Translations under genes and position numbers: made by a program
Part shown: piece by piece, positions 9,592 through 19,700 of the stretch
How positions within the stretch are numbered: position 1 is the first letter of the stretch
Layout: every line of letters begins with the position of its first letter
Notes under the pieces: model-generated
Database searches by the model: none
The model's input: the letters and a program-made list of their open reading frames with translations, nothing else
Told to the model about the DNA's origin: nothing
Origin: Archangium gephyra
GTDB lineage: Bacteria; Myxococcota; Myxococcia; Myxococcales; Myxococcaceae
Reading direction: 5' to 3'
Assembly: GCF_001027285.1 (NCBI RefSeq)
Contig: NZ_CP011509.1
Location: 12,424,501 to 12,488,500, forward strand
Length of the DNA stretch: 64,000 nucleotides

Positions 9592-10020
9592 TCAGGCCAC
9601 CTTGCCGAGCCGCGCCTCGCGCATCCGGGCCACGAGCTCGCGCGCCTCGGCTTCCGAGGAGACGAAGTGCACCTTGGTCAGCGCGCTCGCCTCCGCGCGC
9701 CCGGCCAGGTGCGCCGCGAGGGCAATGCCCTTGGACACGGCCCGGTGCAGCAGCCGCGCGCCAATGTAGATGGTGCCGAGTATCCACCTGGACTCGACGT
9801 GCTCGCTCAGGTAGCGCCCCCCGTCCAGCTCCAGGGTGGTGGCCTCGCTCAGGTCCGACACGATGAGCAAGGGGTGCTGCTCGCCCAGCTCCCGGTAGAG
9901 CTCCACCAGTTGGATGGCGTCCTTCAGGGTGGCCCGGCCCCGGGTATGGACCCAGACGAGCTCGGGCGGCTCATGACGGACCGTGGTGCCTCCGACCTTC
10001 CATTCGCGTGGCGTGTGCAT
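9592..10020 (-). CDS. SpoIIAA/STAS-like protein
   Basis: A 142-residue soluble protein whose pattern fits the SpoIIAA-like group (PF11964-type STAS fold). It opens with a beta-rich start ('TVRHEPPELVWVHTRGRATL'), has a central 'LLIVSDLSEAT' strand-turn and ends in an amphipathic C-terminal helix. Proteins of this kind are common and often repeated in myxobacterial genomes, and their roles are mostly unknown. There is no Ser/Thr phospho-site pattern strong enough to call it an anti-anti-sigma factor. It lies downstream of the acyl-CoA dehydrogenase on the same strand, separated by about 80 bases that include a hairpin, so it may be expressed independently. Confidence 0.55.
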   Translation of the reverse strand: MHTPREWKVGGTTVRHEPPELVWVHTRGRATLKDAIQLVELYRELGEQHPLLIVSDLSEATTLELDGGRYLSEHVESRWILGTIYIGARLLHRAVSKGIALAAHLAGRAEASALTKVHFVSSEAEARELVARMREARLGKVA

Positions 10021-10053
10021 GCGCCCGGCCCGATAACGGACCTGGGCGCCGGG

Positions 10054-10072
10054 CGCCGGGATTTTCCCGGCG
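10054..10072. repeat. Intergenic hairpin (possible weak terminator)
   Basis: An eight-base perfect inverted repeat (CGCCGGGA and its mirror TCCCGGCG) closes a TTT loop between the acyl-CoA dehydrogenase and the SpoIIAA-like gene. No T tract follows on the minus strand, so termination is uncertain. It may only attenuate read-through. Confidence 0.35.
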
Positions 10073-10101
10073 GCTGTGCGCTGCCCAACGTTCGCGAGCG
10101 G

Positions 10102-11247
<1,146 letters not shown>

Positions 11248-11322
11248 CTGGGTGGCCTCCGTGCACCGCGGGCCTCGTGCCCGCGCTGGGAAGCGGATGC
11301 TCCCCCGGGATTGACGCGGAAA

Positions 11323-14300
11323 TCAACCGGACGGCACCAACGCGGCCACCACCAGGAGCCCGCGAGGGGTGCGCGGGACACGATCCCAGTTGACCTCGGG
11401 CTGCTCGGTCCTCACCACCTTGATGCCCACGATGTTCTCGATGAACACACTGCACGGGCTCCCGAAGGGGTCGCCTTCACGCGGCTCGAACTCCAGGCGC
11501 ACCCGGGCGGCCACCTCCAACACACTCGCCAGCTCCACCTGCCGGCAGCCACCGCTCGGCTCCGCCTCGAGCACCGTCATGTCGTCGTCATCCCAAGTGC
11601 GCAGCCGCTCCTCGCAGACGCGCAGCGCCAGCCTGGCCTGCCGGACGAAGAACTCGACGGTCAGCATCACCCCCATGCCCTCGGGCACGCCGGGCCGGCG
11701 CTCGCCCCGGAGGCTCGCGTCGTCCACCCGGAAGCCGAAGAATTGCTCGAGCTCCCGGATGACCGCCTCACCGTGGTCGCTCGGGAAGCTCGGGTGCCGG
11801 ACCGTTCTACCCAGCAGCCGCTCGCGCAGCTCCAGGAAGACCTGCTGCCTCACGAGCTCCGACTGCGCGTGCACGGCCCGGACGAGCCGCTCGTGTGAGG
11901 GAGTCTCGGGCTGCTTGAGCCGTGAGATGAGCTTCACCACCAGCTCCATCCGGTCGGGATCCGAGAGGAACTGGAGGCTGTTGCTCCCGAGCAGGACCAC
12001 CAGGCGCTCGAGCAGCAGGGTGCGCCGCTCCGGTCCCAGCTGCTCCACCAGCTTGCCGGCCACGCACAGCGCCGCGTACTGCTCCACGGCGGACAGCCCC
12101 TTCTCGAGCACCTCGCGCACGATGCCGAAGTCCTCCGGCGCCTCGCGCGCCAGCAGCAGCCCGAGGAGCACGGCGCGGCCAGGGAGGTCCGCCCTCGCGA
12201 AAGCCCACGCGAGCGCCTGGGCGGGCAACCTGGACGGGGAGACGCTGGCCGTGAAGGAGAGCTCCTCGGCGATACGCCGGATGAACGCCTTCTGGGCACC
12301 GAATCGCTTGTCGCCGGGATGCTCGTGCTTGCGGATGCGCTCGTACTCCTGGGCCCAGGCACACAGACGCCGCTCCACGCCCTCGTCCAGGCCCAGCTCC
12401 CCCGCGCAGCGCTTCAGCTCGAGCTCCTTCACGGGCGGGGGCCGCGCCGAGCTCAGGAGCGATTGGAGGTATTGGTGGGCACGGCTGGCCAGGATCCTCG
12501 CGCCCTCCTTCGAGCCGATGGGCTCGCAGAGGAGGTTGAGTTGCCCGCGGACCTTCTCGTCGCCGGCCGCGCGGAGCTGATCGAACGCCTGCCAGGCCGC
12601 GCCTCCCGTGGAGACGAGGGGCACGATGGGCCGCCCCCACTTCCGGGCGCGCTGGTAGAGCGTGAAGGTCCCCTCCGTGCCCCCAATGAGCACGACGGCC
12701 TCGGCGCGCCGCAGCAGCTCGTCGTGCACGGAGCTGCCCGCGGGAAGGGGGATGAGCTGTCCGCCCTCGAAGCTGGGCGCCCGTCCCTCCGGCAACAGCT
12801 GCAGCAACGTGCTGGAGTCCGTGATGCCCGCGGCCCGCAGTCTGTCCCGGTAGGCCCGCCCGGCCACGTCGTCGACGCCCTGCCAGGCCCCACTCACCAG
12901 GGTGTGGCCGGCCCGCGCCAGCAGGTCCCCCATCGCCTCGGCCACCCACTTCTCCACCCGGTTCAACCGGTACGTCCCGGAGCCCACGACGAGCACCTTC
13001 CGGCCCGAGGGAGCCCAGTCCCACCGGAAGAACACCGACGGCGCCTGGACGTCCAGCGGGCGGCGCAGGCCCAGGTCCGAGAGCTCGACGGCATAGGCGC
13101 CCGGAAGCAGCTCCACGCTCCACGCCTGCTCGCCCACCACGGCCGCCGCCAGCTCCCGGCCCCCGGCGTCGAGAAGCCGCACCCGCATGCCGTGGTAGAT
13201 GGAGTGGAAGCAGAGGCTCACCCGCGGCTTCTGGAGCGCCCGGGAGAGACCGCGCGCGAGCCGGGCATACGCGCCCCCCATGCGCTGGAGCACCCCCACG
13301 GCGCTCCGCGCGAATTCCCGGTGCAGCGCGACGAACACGGCCACGTCCTTCTCCGGCTCCATCAGGAGCGAGGGGAAGTAGCGCACCGGCCCCCGTTGTC
13401 CCTCGAGGAAGTCCGAGACGGACAACAACACCCTGCGGGCACCGCTCGTCGGGAGCGAGTCGAGCAGCAGCTCGCGCACCCCGGGCCAGAAGTCATACTG
13501 CGTCGTCTCCGGGTCGAGCCCCTCCCCCTGGCCCGAAGGCACCCGGAGCAGTCCGCCCAGGAAGACCTCGGCCAGGTGCCCCTCGTCCGCCTCCGGCACC
13601 AGCGTCTCCTGGACGAAGCGCATCACCGGAAGGCTGACCGGCGTGGCGGCCAGGAACGTCGCCAGCTTCCGGGCCGGCGTGGACGCCGTCGAGAGGAAAC
13701 GCTGGACGCACCTCGCCGCCTCCGGCGGGTGCGCCGCCAGGTCCTCCATCGTGGGGGGAAGCGCCCCGGAGAGATGGAGCTCGAAGCCCTGGAGCGTGAC
13801 GTCCTCCCCCGCGAGGAAGCGCGCCCAGTGCCCCAGCGCCTCGGGCTCCAGGGGAAACACCGGCACCACGGGCCCCTCCCGCGGCCCCTGGCCCGGCCAC
13901 CACGCGGGACGCTTCAGCACCAGCTCCTCGTTGGTGGCACACCGCCTGGGCGCCTGGAGGGCCAGGACCGAGCCCTGGCGAAGCGCCGTGCGGGGCCAGA
14001 GCGGCTTCTGGAGGACCTGCACCACGGCGACCGGACCCGCGTGCCCCCACCGCTCCAGAAGACGGGCGACCTCTCCCGTGTACCAGCCTCGGGAGACGCA
14101 ATCGGAGAGCACCAGCGTCAGGCACCCTTCGCCCGGCTCCCGTGGCGCTCGTCCCACCCGGACGGGCTCCTCTCCCTCCCACCCCGCCTGGAGCTGACGC
14201 CCCTCCCCGCCCGCGTCCGTGCACAGGCGCCACGTCCACACGTCCACGAACGGGCCGTGCGCTCGCAGCAGCTCCCGAAACCAGGCGACGGTCCGCCGCC

Positions 14301-14487
14301 AGAGGGCCATGGACACCGCCGAGTCCACGACCAGGGCCAGCTCGAGCCCCAACGGCTCCAACGGGCGCAGGAAGGAACTCCACCGCCACCGCTCCGTGCC
14401 TGGCGCCGGCCTCAGATCCCACGTCATCACCGGCGTGAAACGGCCGGACGAAGCCCCAGGCCCGCGAGGGCTGAATTCATCGATCAT
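11323..14487 (-). CDS. vWA-like (SAV_2336-type) protein fused to a SLOG domain; conflict-system component
   Basis: A 1054-residue multidomain protein. Residues 1-200 match the SAV_2336 N-terminal family, a vWA-like domain: 'LALVVDSAVSMALWRRTV' holds a MIDAS-like Asp55-x3-Ser59, with Ala where the middle Ser usually lies, and 'LTLVLSDCVSRGW' supplies a second Asp (129). A helical part typical of these proteins follows ('SLPVMRFVQETLVPEADEGH', 'LAEVFLGGLLR'). Residues about 490-675 look like a SLOG Rossmann domain, with 'KVLVVGSGTYRLNR', 'GHTLVSGAWQGVDDVAGRAY' and 'AVVLIGGTEGTF'; SLOG domains bind or make nucleotide-derived signals. The remaining 380 residues are mainly helical and unrecognised. 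ATG 14487 overlaps the stop of the VMAP gene (ATGA), so the two proteins should be made together. SLOG fusion to this family is, to my knowledge, unusual. Confidence 0.8.
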   Translation of the reverse strand: MIDEFSPRGPGASSGRFTPVMTWDLRPAPGTERWRWSSFLRPLEPLGLELALVVDSAVSMALWRRTVAWFRELLRAHGPFVDVWTWRLCTDAGGEGRQLQAGWEGEEPVRVGRAPREPGEGCLTLVLSDCVSRGWYTGEVARLLERWGHAGPVAVVQVLQKPLWPRTALRQGSVLALQAPRRCATNEELVLKRPAWWPGQGPREGPVVPVFPLEPEALGHWARFLAGEDVTLQGFELHLSGALPPTMEDLAAHPPEAARCVQRFLSTASTPARKLATFLAATPVSLPVMRFVQETLVPEADEGHLAEVFLGGLLRVPSGQGEGLDPETTQYDFWPGVRELLLDSLPTSGARRVLLSVSDFLEGQRGPVRYFPSLLMEPEKDVAVFVALHREFARSAVGVLQRMGGAYARLARGLSRALQKPRVSLCFHSIYHGMRVRLLDAGGRELAAAVVGEQAWSVELLPGAYAVELSDLGLRRPLDVQAPSVFFRWDWAPSGRKVLVVGSGTYRLNRVEKWVAEAMGDLLARAGHTLVSGAWQGVDDVAGRAYRDRLRAAGITDSSTLLQLLPEGRAPSFEGGQLIPLPAGSSVHDELLRRAEAVVLIGGTEGTFTLYQRARKWGRPIVPLVSTGGAAWQAFDQLRAAGDEKVRGQLNLLCEPIGSKEGARILASRAHQYLQSLLSSARPPPVKELELKRCAGELGLDEGVERRLCAWAQEYERIRKHEHPGDKRFGAQKAFIRRIAEELSFTASVSPSRLPAQALAWAFARADLPGRAVLLGLLLAREAPEDFGIVREVLEKGLSAVEQYAALCVAGKLVEQLGPERRTLLLERLVVLLGSNSLQFLSDPDRMELVVKLISRLKQPETPSHERLVRAVHAQSELVRQQVFLELRERLLGRTVRHPSFPSDHGEAVIRELEQFFGFRVDDASLRGERRPGVPEGMGVMLTVEFFVRQARLALRVCEERLRTWDDDDMTVLEAEPSGGCRQVELASVLEVAARVRLEFEPREGDPFGSPCSVFIENIVGIKVVRTEQPEVNWDRVPRTPRGLLVVAALVPSG

Positions 14488-15965
14488 GAGGGGCCTCCCT
14501 CCACCCGGGCCGGCGTGGTGAGCGCCGCATCCCTCCGCGCATCGGGCGGGAGGAACTCGTTGGTGTCCCACAAGAGCGTCACGTGGCTGGAGAACTTCCT
14601 CGCGCCCCTGCGCCGCACCCGGTAGACGCGCTCGGGCAACCCCGAGAGGGGCCCCTTGAGCAGGGGCTTGAGGAACCTCCTGGCCATCAGGGGCTTGAGG
14701 AGCGCCCGGGGCTTGCGGAGCGCCCGGGGCTTGCGGAGCACCGTCTCATCGCGAAGCCACAACATGGCCGGCAGGCCATACTCGATGCTCAGCAGGAGCA
14801 GCTCGGGCCTGAAGCACAGCGCGCTCACCAGGCAGAGGGGCTCGTCGCGGTGGATGCGCTCGCGGAGCCTGTCCCGGGTGAGGCCGGAATGGACCCACAG
14901 CACCCTTCCCGCGTCCCCCACCTGCTTCAGCAGCTCGCACCGCTTGTTCCAGAGCCCCTGGTTCTCCAGACGATAGAGGCGCTCGAACGAACGGACGACC
15001 ACTGGATAGCGGCGTCCCACGGGAACCGTGTCCTGGGTGAGCTCGTGCTGGAGGGGCCAGCTGTCGACCTCCTTCGAGAGCAGGTCCACGCCCAGACAGA
15101 CCTCGATCGTCATCGCGTCATGCGCGGCGCTCAATCGCTTTCGCAGCGCTGGCTTCTGGTAGATCTCCCCCAGCAGCTCGGGGAACTGGTTCAGCCTGCG
15201 CCGGGTGGGCTCCTGGATGGGTTCGGGAAACTCCGAGATCGGCCGCGAATCCTCCCCCACCTCCCAGCACCAGGCGGTGACGAAGATTTCGCTCTCCGGC
15301 GCCACGTGACTCTCCCCCTCCCTGGACAGCTCGCACTTCACGAAGAGACGGAGGGGCCCGCGGCGGTCCGTGACGCGCCTGGGGTGCTCCAGGACGGCCG
15401 CTCCCCCGGTGGCCTGGAGCCACTTCTCGAGCTTCCTGGCGGTGGACTCATCCACCTGCTCGAGGAGCTGCCCGACGAACGCGTGGAGGAGAGACACCTT
15501 CGTCGGCTGCTGCGTGAATTCGGCGAGGGACACGATGACGCGCCAGAACGACCACTGCGGTTCATTGTCCGGTGCGGGCGGCGTGAAGTCCTGGGGCCCC
15601 CCCGCATCCGCCACCAGCTGACGGAGCTGGTCACCCTCCAGGCCCAGCGTCTCCACGGCGGAGTCCAGCTTCACCAGTTGCTCGGTGCTGAAGAGAGACA
15701 CGAACTCCTTCTCGAGCTCCATCAACGGCTCATTCCACTGGTTCCACCGGCGGGCATCCCGGAGGAGCTGCTCGGGTCTCAGGCCTCTCGAATCGACGAG
15801 CTGCACGAGCTCCAAGACGAGCTCCTTGGGGGTCGTCCTGGGCGAGTCCGGAAGGTCGTGAGGGAGCCGGGGCGAGATCCCCTCACTGATGAACGCCCGC
15901 AGCTTTTCAACCGTGGGAAACGCATCGAGGAGTGCCTCGGTGAGCAGCTCATTGAAGGATTTCAT
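14484..15965 (-). CDS. VMAP protein: effector-associated domain plus VMAP-C
   Basis: A 493-residue protein of the vWA-MoxR-associated protein family known from multidomain bacterial conflict systems. Residues 1-85 match effector-associated domain 1, a helical adaptor thought to recruit a partner effector ('ALLDAFPTVEKLRAFIS', then 'LVLELVQLVDSRGLRPEQLL'). The C-terminal half matches VMAP-C: 'TIEVCLGVDLLSKEVDSW', 'VGRRYPVVVRSFERL' and the closing 'HVTLLWDTNEFLPPDARR' are in the family order. A basic hexapeptide repeat (Arg-Lys-Pro-Arg-Ala-Leu) interrupts the end of VMAP-C, matching a DNA tandem repeat. It follows the ECF sigma gene by 93 bases and overlaps the vWA/SLOG gene. No MoxR ATPase or separate EAD1-bearing effector is seen nearby. 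Confidence 0.85.
   Translation of the reverse strand: MKSFNELLTEALLDAFPTVEKLRAFISEGISPRLPHDLPDSPRTTPKELVLELVQLVDSRGLRPEQLLRDARRWNQWNEPLMELEKEFVSLFSTEQLVKLDSAVETLGLEGDQLRQLVADAGGPQDFTPPAPDNEPQWSFWRVIVSLAEFTQQPTKVSLLHAFVGQLLEQVDESTARKLEKWLQATGGAAVLEHPRRVTDRRGPLRLFVKCELSREGESHVAPESEIFVTAWCWEVGEDSRPISEFPEPIQEPTRRRLNQFPELLGEIYQKPALRKRLSAAHDAMTIEVCLGVDLLSKEVDSWPLQHELTQDTVPVGRRYPVVVRSFERLYRLENQGLWNKRCELLKQVGDAGRVLWVHSGLTRDRLRERIHRDEPLCLVSALCFRPELLLLSIEYGLPAMLWLRDETVLRKPRALRKPRALLKPLMARRFLKPLLKGPLSGLPERVYRVRRRGARKFSSHVTLLWDTNEFLPPDARRDAALTTPARVEGGPS
14692..14740 (-). repeat. 18-base tandem repeat inside the VMAP gene
   Basis: About 2.6 near-identical copies of GGCTTGCGGAGCGCCCGG, at 14692, 14710 and 14728 on the plus strand. 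Looser copies continue toward 14665. On the coding strand they encode repeats of Arg-Lys-Pro-Arg-Ala-Leu and variants (Leu-Leu-Lys-Pro-Leu). The unit is a multiple of three, so copy number can change without a frameshift. Confidence 0.85.
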
Positions 15966-16058
15966 CCGAGCACCAGCTCGCCCCCCTGCCCCAGGTGGGC
16001 ACGGGGGGAGAAGAAGAGAAGGCGTCCGGTGGGCGAGGCACCGGACGGGGCAAGCGCC

Positions 16059-16691
16059 CTACGCGTGCGTCGAGGAGTCCTCCTCCGCGATGAGTCCCTC
16101 CTCCTGAGCCAGCGAGCGCAGGTGCGTCTTGATGCGCTGGAATTGCTGGCGCAGCGCCGCGGCCTTGCGTTTGAGCGCCGAATCCGTCAGCGCCTCCTCG
16201 CCTTCCGACATGACCCGGGCCACCTCCTCCCATGACAGGCGTTGATCCACCCGCAGCAGCAGCAACATGCGCTCCTGGGGATCCAGGCTCTCGCGCAGCG
16301 CGCGGAAGCGCTCCTTCACGGAGGTGCGCTGCCAGGGCCGGGTCTCCGAGCGCGGCTTGAGCTCCGCATCAGGAAGTTTGGACATCGTCACCGGCTGCTC
16401 CCGCCCCGCCGGCGCGTGCATCACCTGGTAGCACGCGTTGCGCGCCAGCCGGTAGGCCCACGTCCGGAAGGAGCTCTCCCAGCGGAAGCCCGGGAGCCCA
16501 CGCAAGAGGTTCTCGCTGAAGAGGCTGAAGGCATCCCGGCTCCGCTCATAGTCATGCAGCACGGAGGCCATCAGCCGCATGATCTCCTGCCCATATCCCT
16601 CCAGCGCCCGCTCCACGGCCCCGGCCAGGTCTCCCCGCTTGCACAGTCCCTGGATGTCCTGCTCCAGCTTCTCGCGCTCTTCCAACTGCAT
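16059..16691 (-). CDS. ECF-type RNA polymerase sigma factor
   Basis: A 210-residue sigma-70 family protein of the extracytoplasmic-function type, which would direct RNA polymerase to a small set of promoters. Region 2 covers about residues 25-90 ('SFRTWAYRLARNACYQVMH' is the promoter-melting helix). Region 4 covers about 135-200 ('LDPQERMLLLLRVDQRLSWE', 'EVARVM'), with an unusually long, Lys/Arg-rich recognition helix. ATG 16691 has GGGAG upstream. It sits between the kinase fusion (48 bases upstream) and the VMAP gene (93 bases downstream) on the same strand. No anti-sigma factor is seen, so control by the adjacent kinase or by the VMAP/vWA proteins is a reasonable guess. Confidence 0.85.
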   Translation of the reverse strand: MQLEEREKLEQDIQGLCKRGDLAGAVERALEGYGQEIMRLMASVLHDYERSRDAFSLFSENLLRGLPGFRWESSFRTWAYRLARNACYQVMHAPAGREQPVTMSKLPDAELKPRSETRPWQRTSVKERFRALRESLDPQERMLLLLRVDQRLSWEEVARVMSEGEEALTDSALKRKAAALRQQFQRIKTHLRSLAQEEGLIAEEDSSTHA

Positions 16692-16739
16692 GGTGGCTCT
16701 CCCTCGCTGCCTCTCGTTGTGCTTCTCGCTCCGCCCCGC

Positions 16740-19700
16740 TCAGACCCGCCCCGGGACCTCCGCGCCTGGCCCCGGTCCCGCTGGCCTCTCGAGCGCCAGC
16801 AGGGCATGCCGCTCGAACTCCCCGGCCCCCTGCTCGCGCGCGATGCGCACCGCCACCAGCAGGCTCGCGTGGGCCTCCTGCTCCTGGCCCAGCGCCTGGT
16901 GCGCCACCGCTCCAATCCGGTGCAACTCCGCCTCGTAGGAGCGCTCCCCCACCGCCTCCACCCACCGCAGCCCCTCCTGCACCGCGACCCACGCCTCGCG
17001 GGGCTCGCCCAGGCCCAGGTGCACTTCCGCCAACAGCCCGAGGTTGTGCGGCATGCCCGCGCGCAGGCCCGTCATCCGCCACCGGCCGAGGAACTCGCGC
17101 ATCTGAGCCAACCCCTCGGCGGGCCGCCCCAGCCGGGCCAGGGCCCACCCGCGCAGCAGACCGGACCACTCGATGAACAACCGCAACCAGCGCTCGCTCG
17201 CGAGGGCATGGCACTCCTCGGCCAGCGCGAGCGTGCCGCGCGCGTCCCCTCTCACCTGGAGGGACAGGGCGGCGTAGAGCAGCGTATAGGCCCGGGTGTT
17301 CGCATGGCCGATGCGTCCGGCCAGCTCCAACGCCTCGCGGCGGTACTGGAGCGCGCGCTCCGGCTGGCCGAGCACCGCGTGGATGAGGGCGGCGTGGATG
17401 AGCGCCACCGCCGTGGGGTCCACCCAGTGCTTCTCGGCCAGTATCCGGTGCCGCTCCAGGGAGAAGTCCGAGCACGCCAGCGCCCGCTCCACGTGCTCGC
17501 GCGCCGCGTGTTGCTGGCCCCAGGCGAAGAAGTCGGCGGCCATCATCCGGTAGCCCAGGGAGAGCAGCTCCGGATCGTGCCTGCGCGAGCCGAGCTCCAC
17601 CAGTTGCTCGGCCAGCTCGTGCGACAGGCGGTACTCGGCGCGGGCGAAGTAGTAGGCGAAGGGCCCCCAGTAGGGCAGCTCCAGCTCCGGCAGCGCCTCG
17701 CCCACCGACTGGAAGAGCTCGCGGGCCCGCGCGTACGTCCGCTTCACCTCGGCCGAGCGGTAGCCCTGCACCTGGGACAGGGGAATGCCCAGGGCGATGA
17801 GCAGCTGCAGCTCCTGGTGGATCCGCTGGGCGGCGTCGGGCAGGGAGCGCAGCAGCTTCAACGCGTAGCGCAGGTGGCTCACCGCCTCCTGGTTGGCCGA
17901 GTGCAGGCTGGCGCGGATGCCGGCCCGCATCCAATGGTGGATGGCCAGCTCGGTGTCGCCCGCCTCGGTGTAGTGGTGGGCCAGCACCTCGGGCTGCGCC
18001 TCCACCACCTCGGGGAATTGCTCCAGCAGCGCCTGGGCGATCCTGCGGTGGTGCTGGCGCCGGGTGCAGCGCAGCAGCGACTGGTAGGCCGCGTCCTGAA
18101 GGAGGGCGTGGCGGAACTGGTAGCCGGGCCCGTCCTCCTCCGCCTCGCGCTGGAGCAGTCCCGAGGCCACCAGCTCCTCCAGGTCCGCGCGCAGCGAGGA
18201 GGACTCCCGCCGTGTCAGCGTGGCCATCAACGCGTGCGAGAAGCCGCGCCCCACCACCGAGCACAGCTGGGCCAGCGCCTTCTGTCCGGGCGGCAGCATG
18301 TCCAGCCGCGCCAGCAACAGCTCGTGCAGGGTGACGGGGATGGAGGGCAGGACGCCGCCTCCGGCCACCATGCGCGTCATCTCCTCCACGAAGAGGGGAA
18401 TGCCATCCGTCTTCTCCACGAGTTGCAGCACCGTCTCGCGAGGCAGCTCCCGCTCCCCGGCCGCCTCCTGCACCAGCGTGGCCGTGAGCCACGCCGGCAG
18501 CCGCTCCAGCTCCACCCGGAGCAACGGGCCCGTGGAAGGCCAGGCGTGCTGGAAGCCCGGGCGGGCGCTCAACAGCACCAGGACGCGCGCCGTCTCCACC
18601 CGGCCCAGCAGGAAGTCGAGCAGCTCCAGCGTGGAGGGGTCCGCCCAGTGCAGATCCTCCACCACGGCGAGCACCGGACGCAGCCGGGACATGCGCAGCA
18701 GCAGCTCCGCCAGGGCCTCGAAGGTGCGCTCCTTCTGGCGCTCCGGTGACAGCTGGAGGATGGGCAGGTTCTCCTTCACCGGCAGCGAGAGGAAGGCGGC
18801 GATGAGGGCCATGTGCTCCGGCTCCAGGCCGAACGTCCCCAGGTGCGCCTCCAGCCGGGCCAGGTTGTCGCCGGGCGAGCCCTCCGCCTCCAGACGGAAG
18901 AGGTGCTGCAACATCTCGATGAGGGGGTGGAAGGCGCTGTTGGCGAACTGGCTCCAGCACTGGCAACGCAGGCGGATGCGCGTGGCGGTGGGCACCCGGA
19001 GGCGCAACTCCTGGATGAGGCGCGACTTGCCGATGCCGGCCTCACCGGAGACGAGCACGACGGAGCCCCGGCCCTCCCGGGCCCGCTCCCAGGCGCCGAG
19101 CAACCGGCGCAACTCGTCCTCCCGGCCCACCAGCGGGGAGAGGGGACCGGTGGCCAGCGCCCGGTCGAAGCGGAACACCGCCTTGCGCACGCGCGTCACG
19201 CGCCAGGCCTCCACGGTGCGCGCACCGGACACGCCCTCGAAGGTGCGCGCCCCCAGCGCCTCGGACTCGAAGGCCGGCTGCACCAGGGTGTGCGTGGCGT
19301 GGCTGAGCACCACCGTGCCGGAGCCGGCCTGGCGCGCCAGCCACGAGGCGATGCGCGGGGCCTCGCCCTGGATGGTGGGCGTGCGCCCGCGCAGCTCCGG
19401 GAGGCTGTCGTCGAACACCACCGTCTCGGTATGGATGCCCACCCGCACCGGCAGCGAGGCGGCCAGGCGCATGCCGGCGAGCACCGCGCGCTCCGAGTCC
19501 TCCTCCCGCGCCAGCGGGTAGCCGAAGCAGGCCAGCACCTCGTCGCCCACGCAGGTGGTGATGGAGCCCCCGTGCCGCTGGATGACCTCCGAGCAGCTCT
19601 TCTGGAAGCTGGCCTCCAGCTCGCTGAAGTCCTCTGGATCCAACTCGCCAGCCAGCCCCCCCGAGCCCACGAGCCGGCAGGACAACAGCGTCACCTGCCG

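Noticed and set aside
11323-16691. MoxR-type ATPase as the missing third partner of the VMAP system
   Set aside because: No AAA ATPase with MoxR features is encoded in or beside the operon; the nearest AAA module is the AAA_16-type part of the kinase fusion, which is a different family.
16242-18749. An 835-codon plus-strand frame opposite kinase fusion 1
   Set aside because: It is antisense to a clear kinase/AAA/TPR gene and has the same low-complexity composition as other shadow frames.
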